DNA from: Candidatus Woesearchaeota archaeon
GTDB taxonomy: Archaea > Nanobdellota > Nanobdellia > Woesearchaeales > JAHWHD01
Length of the DNA: 15,049 bases
Reading direction: 5' to 3'
Assembly: GCA_019323525.1 (NCBI GenBank)
Contig: JAHWHD010000015.1
Coordinates: 1 to 15,049 of the forward strand
The notes beneath the pieces were generated by a model. The model saw nothing but the letters and a program-made list of their open reading frames with translations. It did no database searches and was not told the DNA's origin. The translations under genes were made by a program, and so were the position numbers. This document shows, piece after piece, positions 1 to 8,359 of the stretch; position 1 is the first letter of the stretch; the number at the start of each line of letters is the position of its first letter.

Positions 1-1
1 G

Positions 2-724
2 TACATCATCCTCGGACTGATTATAGTAATGGGCGTAATCTTGGTTATAAACCTAAGAGAACCTGAACAAGAACTAGTACCAACACTAGACACAGCCCCA
101 ATAAGATATTACATAGAATCATGCATAGAGACTACAGGTGAACAGGCAATTAAAGTGATAAGCCAGCAAGGCGGTTACTACATTCTTCCAGAAAAAAGCA
201 TCTATGATGTCCCGATATATTATTTTGAAGGCCAGTCTTTGATTCCAGGCGAAGACATTCTATATTCAAGCCTAAACCAATACATTAACGATAAGATAGC
301 AGAATGCCTTGACTTCTCAGGGTTTGAAGAATACAATATCCAAACAGAACAACACACCACAACAACTAGATTATCAGCCCAGAGTCTGGTGATAAACCTA
401 GAATACCCTGTAAAAATATCCAGAGACATGGAGACGGCAGAACTTAATCAGTTCACTGTTACAATACCCACTAAACTCAAAAAAATGTACGATGTGGGCA
501 ATGAGATAATTATAAACCAAGACAAAGATCCTGACTTTATGCTTGTTACAGATGTAATTGACATCGTTGAGAGAAACAGTATTACATATATGTTAGAGGA
601 AGACGATGACGGTAATGTGGTCTATGTGCTTGTTGATAGAGAACCAATAGTATCAGAGTTCCCTGAGCAAGAACCTAAAGAGGGGTTTTATGAATTCAAA
701 TTTGCAATAAAATACGTAAGATGA
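2..724 (+). CDS. Membrane-anchored protein of unknown function, 5'-truncated by window edge
   Basis: The reading frame is open from base 2 with no stop upstream, and the first codons encode a hydrophobic stretch (YIILGLIIVMGVILVINL), so the true start lies outside the window. An internal ATG at 29 would fall in the middle of this transmembrane segment and is unlikely to be the start. After the anchor come about 220 mostly polar, acidic residues with no catalytic motif I recognise, probably exposed outside the membrane. A conserved-looking block around GGYYILP, a GQSLIPGE stretch and a single Cys near ECLDF are visible. The TGA stop overlaps the ATG of the next gene (ATGA at 721-724), which indicates translational coupling with the secreted HEAT protein. 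The two products may act together at the cell surface. No family assigned. Confidence 0.75.
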   Translation, partial: YIILGLIIVMGVILVINLREPEQELVPTLDTAPIRYYIESCIETTGEQAIKVISQQGGYYILPEKSIYDVPIYYFEGQSLIPGEDILYSSLNQYINDKIAECLDFSGFEEYNIQTEQHTTTTRLSAQSLVINLEYPVKISRDMETAELNQFTVTIPTKLKKMYDVGNEIIINQDKDPDFMLVTDVIDIVERNSITYMLEEDDDGNVVYVLVDREPIVSEFPEQEPKEGFYEFKFAIKYVR

Positions 725-3700
725 ACTATAAAAAAATAATCCTGATCACACTGGTATCCCTGATTCTATTACAGATAGCTATTGCAGAAAATGGAGAGGA
801 AGCAACTACTTTGAATTCAACACAAACTGCAGAGATTGGTACAGGAGTAACAGGAACTGTTCAAGACGGAGTGTATTATATCACAAGCGGCACGATCTCA
901 GGAGATATAAGCAATAAAAATATAATTATCAAGACAGGCGGCTCTGTAACTATCTCTGCTGACATGAAAGGAACACTTAAAGTTGAAGGCGGCACAGTAA
1001 AACTGCCAGCACCTTCTGAAAAACAGGTAAAAGGCACAGGCACCTGCACCAATAAAGCCTGCAGTTTTACAAACGCAGAGACAGGCGAAGGAGACAAAAA
1101 AGTATCTGGAAACTTTGATATAAGAAGCGATGACACTCTTGATGTAAGGTCAGGCACGGTAGGAGATGTTCCAGTACAGAACCTCCAGAACCTTAGATTT
1201 ATACTGTGGAGAATAGTCGGTGAAGTTAATAACGGCGAGGTTAACGGAAACAAGATAGAAAACCATGCACTGTTTGAGTACGACACAAGAGACAAAGAAG
1301 TTCTTTTGATGCAACCAGCACAGATGCCAGCCGGTTACAGGGTCAAGGTTTCTAAATTTACACAAGGCACAATCAGGGGAAGCAACATTGAATTCCAGGA
1401 TCCACAGATAAAGTCCCTTGCCCATGGAAGTGTAACTAAAAAATCAGACACCCAGCTAGTCTATAGCTCTAACTCAAGGTTTGAAGATAATCTAGGTTCA
1501 TTGTACACTGTCAAAAAACCTACAAGCTACATTACAGGGTTTGATGTTCCTGAAGATTCTGAAGACAGCTATATTCTATCTGACATCGACCCTAAAGCAA
1601 AGGTAGCAACATTAAGGATAAAATCTGTTGCTGGCAATGATATTGACGCAATTCTTACACCAGAAACATACAAGTTCATCGACCTTGCAAATATAGGAAG
1701 TAATGTAAGGATCGAGAGCGGAACCTCTATTGTAAACAGCTATCCTGACGGATCAGTTGCTACAAACTCAATGAAAGACCTGAAATTCATAGTCAGGTCA
1801 CAGACTCTAGAAGGGTACTACTTCATGTCTAATGAAGGAGCTGGAAAATGCGATCTTGCATGCAGTATGGCTCTTATAGACGTTAAAGTAGCACAAACAG
1901 AAAGATTGATTGAAAAACCTATCGAAGAAATCATCAGCCAGCTCTCATCAACTGATCCTATGCAAAAACGATCTGCAATGGACGCTCTGCGAGAAAAAAA
2001 GATTACCCCTGAAATGGTAGAGGCTCTTGTTGGAGCGCTTGATATAGAGGACAGCCAGGTAAAGATTCAGGTCATCAGAGCACTAAGAAGGTCCAAGGAT
2101 AGTAAAGCAGTAGAACCATTGCTTAAACTGTTTGAAAGCCAGGATGCACAGATAAGAATTGCATCGATAATGGCCCTTGAAGATTTTAAAGATCCAAAAA
2201 TAATCGAACCTGTACTCAATGCGCTGCAGGACCCAGAAACAAGACTTGTTGCCCTTGACACTCTTGCCAGTTTAGAAAACGACAGGGCAAAGCAGGCAAT
2301 AATCCAGACTCTTAAGGACAAGGACCAAGCTGCAAGGTTAAGGGCTGTGGATATACTCGTCTACAGGCTTAAGGATAGCAGAGCAATAGAACCGCTGCTT
2401 GATATTATTAAAAACAAAGACGAAAACACTGAACTTCGAAAAAGAGCTATAAGCGCGCTTAGCAGGCAAGACGCAGATGAAAAATTGGTTGAAGCCTACA
2501 GCACGGCTGACGACCAAGAGATAAGGATAGAAATCCTTAACAGACTAAGTTCTATGAACCATCCAAAGACAACTGAACTGATTCTTCAGGAAACCGGCTC
2601 TGACGCAAAAAAGCTTGAAGAACTTGCATTTGACGACGCAAAAGAAAATTCATTACGGCTAGCAGCTATCCAAGCCTTATACTCAATCAAAGGCAGAGAC
2701 GCCAAAGATGCAGTACTCAAGGCAGGTTTCCAGGGAGTGATTGCAACAGACCTATTAGCAAAAGTCGCTGACAAAGACATGATCACTCAACTAACAATAA
2801 ACCTTAAGCACGAAGACAAATTAATCAAGAACAATGCTATTGATATGCTGACAGAATTAAAAGATCCAAGTTCACAGGATGCACTGATTGAGGCATTAGA
2901 AGACAAAGACATTAGAGGGTCAGCAATTAACGCACTCATCAGGCTTGACACCCAGAAAGCCTATGAAGCTGTATTTGAAGCTCTGAACAAGTATTACAAA
3001 GATCCAAAAGATTATAACGAGTATGAATGGAGAGAGACCACCCTAAGAAGGATAAGATCACCTGAAGCAGTACTCACACAGGTATATCTCAACAAAGACG
3101 TCTATAGAGACATCCCTGCAATTGAAAATAAACTCGAGATATATTACAATAACCAAGGTCCAAAGATCGGCACTCACCAAGTATACACGCTATCAAGACT
3201 CTCAGAAGAAGACCTTACATTTAATAGGGCAGAATTAGAAAACCAGATACAGATACCTGGCACAGATCCTAATACAGAATATCAATTCCAGAATATTAAA
3301 CAGAGGCTCTCTCCGATTGAGATCAAAAAAGTTCAGATTCTTACTGAATCATTCCAGGACACAAGCATCAGACAGGGCATTGGCTCGCTCATTGGACAAG
3401 ACCTCTCTGAGCAAGCCAGTTTCCAGGGCGTGCGTAAAGACGGAACCCAGGGAAACATCCAGGTTAATGGTCACCAGACAGAGCTAGGCGGTTTAGTGTT
3501 CATTGACCAGAACAAAAAACTTAATTTCTTACCCTACGAACCTCTTGAAGCTAAAGATAATGGCGAGTATCCTCATTCAGCTGTATGGGAAAGCCATGTA
3601 AGAAACTCATTTGCAGATTTCCATCTGCACGCTGTCACACTAAACATGGCAGAGAGCAGGCCAAGCGGCGAAGGAGGAGATCTTAGCGTTGCAGCCAATG

Positions 3701-3807
3701 CAAATTCAGACGGAATCGTGATAACAGCAAAAGGCCCTGGCAAGTTCCATGCACACTACTACACCCCTAGAGGAGATGTCGTATTTGTAGGAGAATACAC
3801 CTATTGA
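721..3807 (+). CDS. Secreted HEAT-repeat protein with putative JAMM/DUF4329-like C-terminal domain
   Basis: 1028 aa. Residues 1-22 form a signal peptide (MNYKK, a hydrophobic core, then IAIAEN), so the protein is exported or anchored. Residues about 25-390 are glycine/threonine/serine-rich with beta-like character and no recognised family. Residues about 402-755 contain roughly eleven PBS-lyase-like HEAT repeats (pattern DxxxRxxAxxALxxxxDxxAxxxLxxAL), a protein-protein scaffold. The C-terminal 110 residues include E921-L-G-G-L-V-F, then F-H968-L-H970, S982 and D987, followed by a GIVIT strand and an HAHYYTPRGDVVF end. This order (Glu with GG, HxH, S...D) resembles JAMM metalloproteases and DUF4329 proteins, although S982 to D987 is x4 rather than the classical x2. 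The metalloprotease role is therefore inference; the export signal and HEAT array are clear. It starts inside the stop of the upstream membrane protein, so both are likely co-transcribed. Confidence 0.8.
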   Translation: MNYKKIILITLVSLILLQIAIAENGEEATTLNSTQTAEIGTGVTGTVQDGVYYITSGTISGDISNKNIIIKTGGSVTISADMKGTLKVEGGTVKLPAPSEKQVKGTGTCTNKACSFTNAETGEGDKKVSGNFDIRSDDTLDVRSGTVGDVPVQNLQNLRFILWRIVGEVNNGEVNGNKIENHALFEYDTRDKEVLLMQPAQMPAGYRVKVSKFTQGTIRGSNIEFQDPQIKSLAHGSVTKKSDTQLVYSSNSRFEDNLGSLYTVKKPTSYITGFDVPEDSEDSYILSDIDPKAKVATLRIKSVAGNDIDAILTPETYKFIDLANIGSNVRIESGTSIVNSYPDGSVATNSMKDLKFIVRSQTLEGYYFMSNEGAGKCDLACSMALIDVKVAQTERLIEKPIEEIISQLSSTDPMQKRSAMDALREKKITPEMVEALVGALDIEDSQVKIQVIRALRRSKDSKAVEPLLKLFESQDAQIRIASIMALEDFKDPKIIEPVLNALQDPETRLVALDTLASLENDRAKQAIIQTLKDKDQAARLRAVDILVYRLKDSRAIEPLLDIIKNKDENTELRKRAISALSRQDADEKLVEAYSTADDQEIRIEILNRLSSMNHPKTTELILQETGSDAKKLEELAFDDAKENSLRLAAIQALYSIKGRDAKDAVLKAGFQGVIATDLLAKVADKDMITQLTINLKHEDKLIKNNAIDMLTELKDPSSQDALIEALEDKDIRGSAINALIRLDTQKAYEAVFEALNKYYKDPKDYNEYEWRETTLRRIRSPEAVLTQVYLNKDVYRDIPAIENKLEIYYNNQGPKIGTHQVYTLSRLSEEDLTFNRAELENQIQIPGTDPNTEYQFQNIKQRLSPIEIKKVQILTESFQDTSIRQGIGSLIGQDLSEQASFQGVRKDGTQGNIQVNGHQTELGGLVFIDQNKKLNFLPYEPLEAKDNGEYPHSAVWESHVRNSFADFHLHAVTLNMAESRPSGEGGDLSVAANANSDGIVITAKGPGKFHAHYYTPRGDVVFVGEYTY

Positions 3808-3812
3808 AAATC

Positions 3813-3822
3813 TTTATAAATA
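3813..3822 (+). promoter_or_regulatory. Archaeal TATA-like box of the Elp3 gene
   Basis: TTTATAAATA is centred about 27 nt before the ATG at 3844, which fits a leaderless archaeal transcript starting at the start codon. No Shine-Dalgarno sequence is visible. The box lies in the 36-nt gap after the HEAT-protein gene, so Elp3 appears to have its own promoter. Confidence 0.65.
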
Positions 3823-3843
3823 ACCCTCCTCATTTTTCTAACC

Positions 3844-5523
3844 ATGTACTATGAAGAACTGATTAAGGAAATAATAGAAAAAAACCTTACAAAGGAACAG
3901 ATAAACCGTTTGAAGATAAAACTCTGCACTAAATACAAGACCAAACACATACCTACAGATATAGAGATCCTATTACATGCTAAGGAAAACCAACTACCAA
4001 AACTTAAAGTATTACAGACAAAACCAACCCGTTCAATCTCAGGAGTTACACCAATAGCTATCATGTCAAAACCGCAGAAATGCCCTCACGGAGCATGCGT
4101 CATGTGCCCCTCTCTAACAAAACTTAATGTTCCCCAGTCTTATACTGGAAAAGAACCTGCTACAATGCGCGGCATAAGGAACAACTTTGACCCTTACCTG
4201 CAGGTATTTAACAGGCTTGAACAGTACATTGTAACATCACATGTCCCTGAGAAGATCGAGCTCATCATAATGGGCGGTACATTCCCTGCAATCCCAACAG
4301 CATACCAAGACAATTTTGTAAAGTTCGCGTTAAAGGCGATGAACGACTTCTCTAAACTGTTTTTTATAGAAGGAAAATTAAATATTAAAAAATTCAAACA
4401 ATTCTTTGAACTTCCTGGAAAGGTTGGTGATCCAAAACGTACAAAGAATATTCAAAATAAATTAAGAAAAATAAAGAATAAGACAAAGACAAACCTAAAA
4501 CAAGAACAAAAAACAAACGAAAAAGCAAAAGTACGTTGTGTTGGCATGACTATTGAAACAAGACCTGACTACGCAACATTAAAAGATGCGAACCAGATGC
4601 TCAAGCTTGGCTGTACAAGAGTAGAGCTTGGCATACAAAGTGTATACGACGATGTTCTTGACAAGATAAAGAGAGGACATTCTGTAAAAGATACTATAAC
4701 AGCAATCAAGACATTAAAAGACCTCTGCTTCAAGATAAACGCACATTACATGCTTGGCCTGCCAGGCTCTTCACCAAAAAAAGACTTGGAAGGGTTCAAA
4801 CACCTATTTATTTCACCAGATTTCAAGCCAGACATGCTAAAGCTCTATCCTTGCATGGTTGTTAAAGATTCTGAACTATATAGAATATGGGAAAGCAACA
4901 AGTACAAACCAATAACAACAAATCAAGCTGCTCTACTTATTGCAAAGATGAAAAAAGAGGTTCCTGAGTATGTGCGCATCATGCGCGTACAGAGAGACAT
5001 TCCTACGTATGCAACAGAAGCTGGAGTTGACAGGACAAACTTAAGACAGTATGTTGAGAAAGAGCTTGAAAAGCTCGACATAAAATGCCGCTGCATAAGG
5101 TGCAGGGAGGCTGGCCATGTTTACAAGAAAACAAAAAATACCCCAAACGATGTGGTGATTAAAGTATTTCCGTACGAAGCTTCTGAAGGCATGGAATTCT
5201 TTATCTCAGCTGAAGATATAGAGCAGGACATACTTATAGGATTCTGCAGGCTAAGGTTTCCATCACAATCATTAAGAAAGGAGATAACAAAAGACTCTGC
5301 ACTTATAAGAGAGCTGCATGTATACGGAGTTGCAACATCTATAGGCAAGAAAGGAAATGTCCAACATAAAGGTTATGGTAAAAAACTTCTTGCAATAGCT
5401 GAACAGATAGCAAGGGATAATGCTAAGAAAAAGATGGTAGTAATCTCAGGCATTGGTGTAAGGGAATACTATAAAAAACTTGGTTACAAGAAACAAGGAC
5501 CTTATGTTGTAAAGAAGTTATAG
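3844..5523 (+). CDS. elp3: Elp3-type tRNA uridine(34) acetyltransferase (radical SAM + GNAT)
   Basis: 559 aa. Archaeal Elp3 uses a radical-SAM [4Fe-4S] centre and acetyl-CoA to begin cm5-type modification of the wobble uridine of tRNAs. The cluster motif is C80-PHGA-C85-VM-C88, flanked by the Elp3-specific KPTRSISGVTPIAIM and TGKEPATMRG stretches. Later come IETRPD and LGIQSV, also typical of the family's radical-SAM barrel. The C-terminal GNAT domain starts near residue 430 and contains the acetyl-CoA loop Q507-HKGYG-K and a YYKKLGY end. Between residues about 195 and 225 there is a very lysine-rich insertion (many K/N/T), probably a flexible or RNA-facing loop. The start has a TATA box at leaderless spacing. 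The gene converges with the sigma A gene and overlaps its stop by 6 nt. Confidence 0.95.
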   Translation: MYYEELIKEIIEKNLTKEQINRLKIKLCTKYKTKHIPTDIEILLHAKENQLPKLKVLQTKPTRSISGVTPIAIMSKPQKCPHGACVMCPSLTKLNVPQSYTGKEPATMRGIRNNFDPYLQVFNRLEQYIVTSHVPEKIELIIMGGTFPAIPTAYQDNFVKFALKAMNDFSKLFFIEGKLNIKKFKQFFELPGKVGDPKRTKNIQNKLRKIKNKTKTNLKQEQKTNEKAKVRCVGMTIETRPDYATLKDANQMLKLGCTRVELGIQSVYDDVLDKIKRGHSVKDTITAIKTLKDLCFKINAHYMLGLPGSSPKKDLEGFKHLFISPDFKPDMLKLYPCMVVKDSELYRIWESNKYKPITTNQAALLIAKMKKEVPEYVRIMRVQRDIPTYATEAGVDRTNLRQYVEKELEKLDIKCRCIRCREAGHVYKKTKNTPNDVVIKVFPYEASEGMEFFISAEDIEQDILIGFCRLRFPSQSLRKEITKDSALIRELHVYGVATSIGKKGNVQHKGYGKKLLAIAEQIARDNAKKKMVVISGIGVREYYKKLGYKKQGPYVVKKL

Positions 5524-7254
5524 AAGTTCATCAAGATAAAAATCCTTCAAGCGTTTTGACCTTGACGGATGCCTTAACTTTCTAAGAGCTTTATCCTGTA
5601 TCTGCCTTACCCGCTCCCTTGTGACACCGAGCTTGTGCCCCACCTGTTCAAGAGTCATCTGTTTTTTACCGAAAAGACCGTACCTGTGCACAATCACAGT
5701 CTTCTCACTATCATTTAGGTCAGAGATAGATTCAGCAACCTCTTTCTGGAGTTGGCGATGCTCAATCTCATGGTTTGAAGCATTATCTTCTATAAAATTC
5801 TGCAAAGAAACCTTTTTCTTTGACATTTCATCAACAGGGGCATCAAGCGATAAAAGCTCACCGCCTGCCACCTCAAACCTCTCAAGACGTCCAGGGCTAA
5901 GAGAAACACGCTGAGCGATCTCTTCTGTAGTTGGCTCCCTGCCAAGCACCTCTCTAAGATACCTTCTCGCTGTCCTTGCCTGAGACAGCTTTTCATTCAC
6001 ATGCACTGGCAGCCTGACAGCACGTTTCTGGTTAGCTATCGCTCTGAGAATCTTCTGCCTTATCCACCAGATTGCATATGTTGAAAATTTATAGCCCTTT
6101 TCATGCCTGAAATCCTTCACAGCCCTTAGCAACCCAGTACAGCCCTCCTGCAGCATATCCTCCATAGGCATTGCACCTTTATACTTTCCGGCTATCTTCG
6201 CAACAAGGCGCATGTTACATTTTGCAAGTGTTCCTGTAACCTCTGAAACATCAGCGCCAAACTTCGTCCTTGCATCTAACTCAACTGCAAGAGCAAGCTC
6301 CTCGTCTGCAGTAAGCACTGGCAGCTTCCTCGTAGTTGCAAACCATGCCTGTACAGGATTCTCGCTAACATGATGCTCAGTCTCAAACACATACTGAGTT
6401 ATCTTCCGGACAATATCCTCAAGCTCCATATCAGAAGGCTCGGAATTCCCCTGTCTCCACCTCCTTATTGTAGAGACAGACTTGTTAAGTTTTTTAGCGA
6501 TATCAATATTAGTCTGTCCAAAACCAAGAAAATTTATAGCACCTTGGACAGTTGAAATATCTTTCTTTGGATGTTTAGGGAGATAAGGATAGAACACTTC
6601 TGGTTCTACCTCAAAAAAACTAGCAAACATCTCAGCACTTATATCCTTAGGCTTGCAGTTCCTGTACTCCCAACCTTCAACCCTCGAAAATGGAACCGAG
6701 AAATACCTTGCAACATCTCTCATAGAAAAACCGCGAGCCTGTCTAAGCATCTTAAATATATACCCAAAAGTGTTATCCCTGACCTTTAGCCATGGCTCGA
6801 ACTCAGACCTGTGCACACCGAATATAACTGCAAGATCATCTGCATAGACGTCTTTAGGCACAGACTGGTTCATCTCATAACATGTCACAGTCTTTAAAGA
6901 TTTGTTAAGCGCTTTAGCAAGATCCTCCCTTGAGATTTTCCTGTTAAGCCTATGTTTTTTCAGCAAAGCTCCGAACCCAGGCCTCTCAACAGGAAGATAT
7001 GGCCTAAATATATCAGGGTCGCAGAAATATGCATCACTGAGCTTCTCTGCAGTGAGCTGTGCAGGGATCCTGTCATCATTTTCATAATACCTAAGGCTCG
7101 AGACTGGAACACCGAGCCTTTTGCTCATCTGCTTCTGCGTACACCCCAGCTCAGCCCTCAAACCTTTCAGAAGCTTGCCAAAGCTGGGTTTTCCGTACAT
7201 AGCAACAGCTGCTGAACTAGAATACTCTGACTGGCCCAACCCAGTATTTGCCAT
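5518..7254 (-). CDS. Sigma A: sigma-70 family factor with four N-terminal XRE-like HTH units
   Basis: 578 aa. Residues 24-87, 93-156 and 162-226 are three related units of about 65 residues, each opening with (S/G/T)FG(K/A/Y)(L/I)(L/F)K, carrying a helix-turn-helix, and ending in YLP or WLK. A fourth, more diverged HTH lies at about 237-287. Residues 298-578 form a sigma-70 without region 1.1. Region 1.2 is at about 298-330, and region 2 at about 345-420 has FSTYAIWWIRQ with W396/W397. Region 3 is at about 423-470, followed by a 3.2-like linker with DAPVDE and NFIEDNA. Region 4 at about 510-575 has GVTRERVRQIQ (R546, E547, R550) and LRHPSRS. These elements bind RNA polymerase and recognise -10/-35 elements in bacteria; here the host appears archaeal. 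The position matching RpoD T440 is L403. Its own promoter is archaeal TATA-like. The HTH array may target the factor to particular DNA sites or repress it until bound (inference). Confidence 0.93.
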   Translation of the reverse strand: MANTGLGQSEYSSSAAVAMYGKPSFGKLLKGLRAELGCTQKQMSKRLGVPVSSLRYYENDDRIPAQLTAEKLSDAYFCDPDIFRPYLPVERPGFGALLKKHRLNRKISREDLAKALNKSLKTVTCYEMNQSVPKDVYADDLAVIFGVHRSEFEPWLKVRDNTFGYIFKMLRQARGFSMRDVARYFSVPFSRVEGWEYRNCKPKDISAEMFASFFEVEPEVFYPYLPKHPKKDISTVQGAINFLGFGQTNIDIAKKLNKSVSTIRRWRQGNSEPSDMELEDIVRKITQYVFETEHHVSENPVQAWFATTRKLPVLTADEELALAVELDARTKFGADVSEVTGTLAKCNMRLVAKIAGKYKGAMPMEDMLQEGCTGLLRAVKDFRHEKGYKFSTYAIWWIRQKILRAIANQKRAVRLPVHVNEKLSQARTARRYLREVLGREPTTEEIAQRVSLSPGRLERFEVAGGELLSLDAPVDEMSKKKVSLQNFIEDNASNHEIEHRQLQKEVAESISDLNDSEKTVIVHRYGLFGKKQMTLEQVGHKLGVTRERVRQIQDKALRKLRHPSRSKRLKDFYLDELL

Positions 7255-7277
7255 GATAAGAGTTCCAAAACCCTTTC

Positions 7278-7286
7278 TTTATATAC
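7278..7286 (-). promoter_or_regulatory. Archaeal TATA-like box of the sigma A gene
   Basis: On the minus strand GTATATAAA is centred about 28 nt before the ATG at 7254, consistent with a leaderless transcript. No TTGACA/TATAAT pair at bacterial spacing is seen, so the sigma gene itself looks to be read by the TBP/TFB machinery. Confidence 0.6.
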
Positions 7287-7326
7287 TTTACCCACCACTC
7301 AAAAGATAAGAACATATACGCTATAT

Positions 7327-8169
7327 TCATTGTATCAGATAGAATATCTCGTTTTTAAATGAAAACACCTGAAACTGCTTATCCAGCCTTCCCAGAAGCT
7401 TCTCAAACCAGTTCCTCTGCTCAAGCCTCATCTGTTTTCCTGTGACTGTCTTGAGAGGAAAGCTAACAACAATAAACTTTGCATTGACATTCTTGATGAT
7501 TTCATATGATATATACCTCTTAACCCTTTCGAGGGAATCAAGAGCCTTAAACAAGAAACAAACATCCACTGCATGGCTCTTTATCTTTTTATAATCATCC
7601 AACAGGTCAAGTTTAATTGCCTTACCCTTGATCTTCTCAACCTTGAAGAACCTGTTGATAAACTCAACATCCTTCTGGTTAAACTCGACCGCATAATACT
7701 CTGCTTTAACATCCATCCACGGATATGTCAAAGGGTTAAGACCGCATCCCAGGTCAAGTATTTTTTCAGGTTTGCCTGTTACCTTGAATATCTTATCATA
7801 CAACTCTTCCATGTAACTTATCCTTTCCTTGGTAGAAAGATGCAGACGCAGTATATCCACCAACGCATCTTTGTCCCTGTTCATCTCATAATCATCAAGT
7901 AATGCATCCCTTTTCTCGATCCTCGTATCATGGAACAACCCATATACTTTCCTTACTTTAGCCCTTACTGTTTTTATCAATAACTTTATTTTCTTATTTT
8001 TTAGATTGTTTTTATTAATCAAATCAATACAGGGAACATTCTGCTCTAGATAGGACTTAACATGCTTAAGCAGGAAAGAATCATCGACATACACAATTGG
8101 CTTGTTCTTAATCTTATTGAATAACAGCAACAGGTTCTCTTCATTGATATCTTTGTTGTATATTTTCAT
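7327..8169 (-). CDS. FmrO/Arm-like 16S rRNA (guanine-N7) methyltransferase homologue
   Basis: 280 aa. The sequence matches the layout of the actinobacterial aminoglycoside-resistance 16S rRNA methyltransferases (FmrO, Kgm, Sgm, ArmA; m7G1405 in E. coli numbering). An N-terminal helical region includes KVRKVYGLFHD (71-81). Next come LSTKERISYMEELYDKIF (111-128) and the SAM-binding motif I LDLGCGLNPLTYPWM (138-152). The acidic residue after strand 2 is E162. A C-terminal VSFPLKTVTGKQ (235-246), the family's conserved SFP...G-(K/R) loop, is followed by an aromatic/charged helix. In producers these enzymes protect the decoding site; whether this homologue confers resistance or performs housekeeping rRNA modification cannot be told here. 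It lies between sigma A and a divergent NSUN gene. The lysine-rich, AT-rich N-terminus differs from the neighbouring genes. The start is supported by a TATA-like box about 27 nt upstream. Confidence 0.8.
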   Translation of the reverse strand: MKIYNKDINEENLLLLFNKIKNKPIVYVDDSFLLKHVKSYLEQNVPCIDLINKNNLKNKKIKLLIKTVRAKVRKVYGLFHDTRIEKRDALLDDYEMNRDKDALVDILRLHLSTKERISYMEELYDKIFKVTGKPEKILDLGCGLNPLTYPWMDVKAEYYAVEFNQKDVEFINRFFKVEKIKGKAIKLDLLDDYKKIKSHAVDVCFLFKALDSLERVKRYISYEIIKNVNAKFIVVSFPLKTVTGKQMRLEQRNWFEKLLGRLDKQFQVFSFKNEIFYLIQ

Positions 8170-8190
8170 TTTTGATTTTACGTTTTTATG

Positions 8191-8200
8191 TATTTTTAAT
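8191..8200 (-). promoter_or_regulatory. TATA-like box of the FmrO-like gene
   Basis: On the minus strand ATTAAAAATA is centred about 27 nt before the ATG at 8169. The surrounding 60 nt are almost entirely A/T, so the exact box is less certain than for other genes here. The 190-nt divergent intergenic region (8170-8359) otherwise holds only the NSUN promoter and a short motif at 8313-8324. Confidence 0.45.
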
Positions 8201-8312
8201 ATTTTTATTGGTTTTGTTATTTTTTAATTATTTAATATTATTCAATCAATAACAATCTCAATATGTCTCCTCCATTACCAAAACTTTAAGGTCGTCGACA
8301 TCGTTATCCTAT

Positions 8313-8324
8313 ACCGGACCACAA
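8313..8324 (+). promoter_or_regulatory. ACCGGACCACAA motif upstream of the NSUN promoter
   Basis: This 12-mer differs by one base from ACCGGACCATAA at 10318-10329. Both sit 47-48 nt before the start codon and just upstream of the TATA box. A shared operator or activator site is possible, but two instances could be chance. Confidence 0.3.
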
Positions 8325-8329
8325 CAACA

Positions 8330-8338
8330 TTTATAAAA
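8330..8338 (+). promoter_or_regulatory. Archaeal TATA-like box of the NSUN methyltransferase gene
   Basis: TTTATAAAA is centred about 27 nt before the ATG at 8360, giving a predicted leaderless mRNA. No Shine-Dalgarno sequence precedes the ATG. Confidence 0.6.
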
Positions 8339-8359
8339 CAATCCCCTATTTAAACCTTT

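Noticed and set aside
29..724. ATG at 29 as the true start of the first gene
   Set aside because: It falls inside a transmembrane segment whose upstream half is still open to the window edge, so the gene is more likely truncated.
876..1295. 139-aa minus-strand frame opposite the HEAT protein
   Set aside because: Antisense shadow of a coding gene with no promoter or recognised motif.
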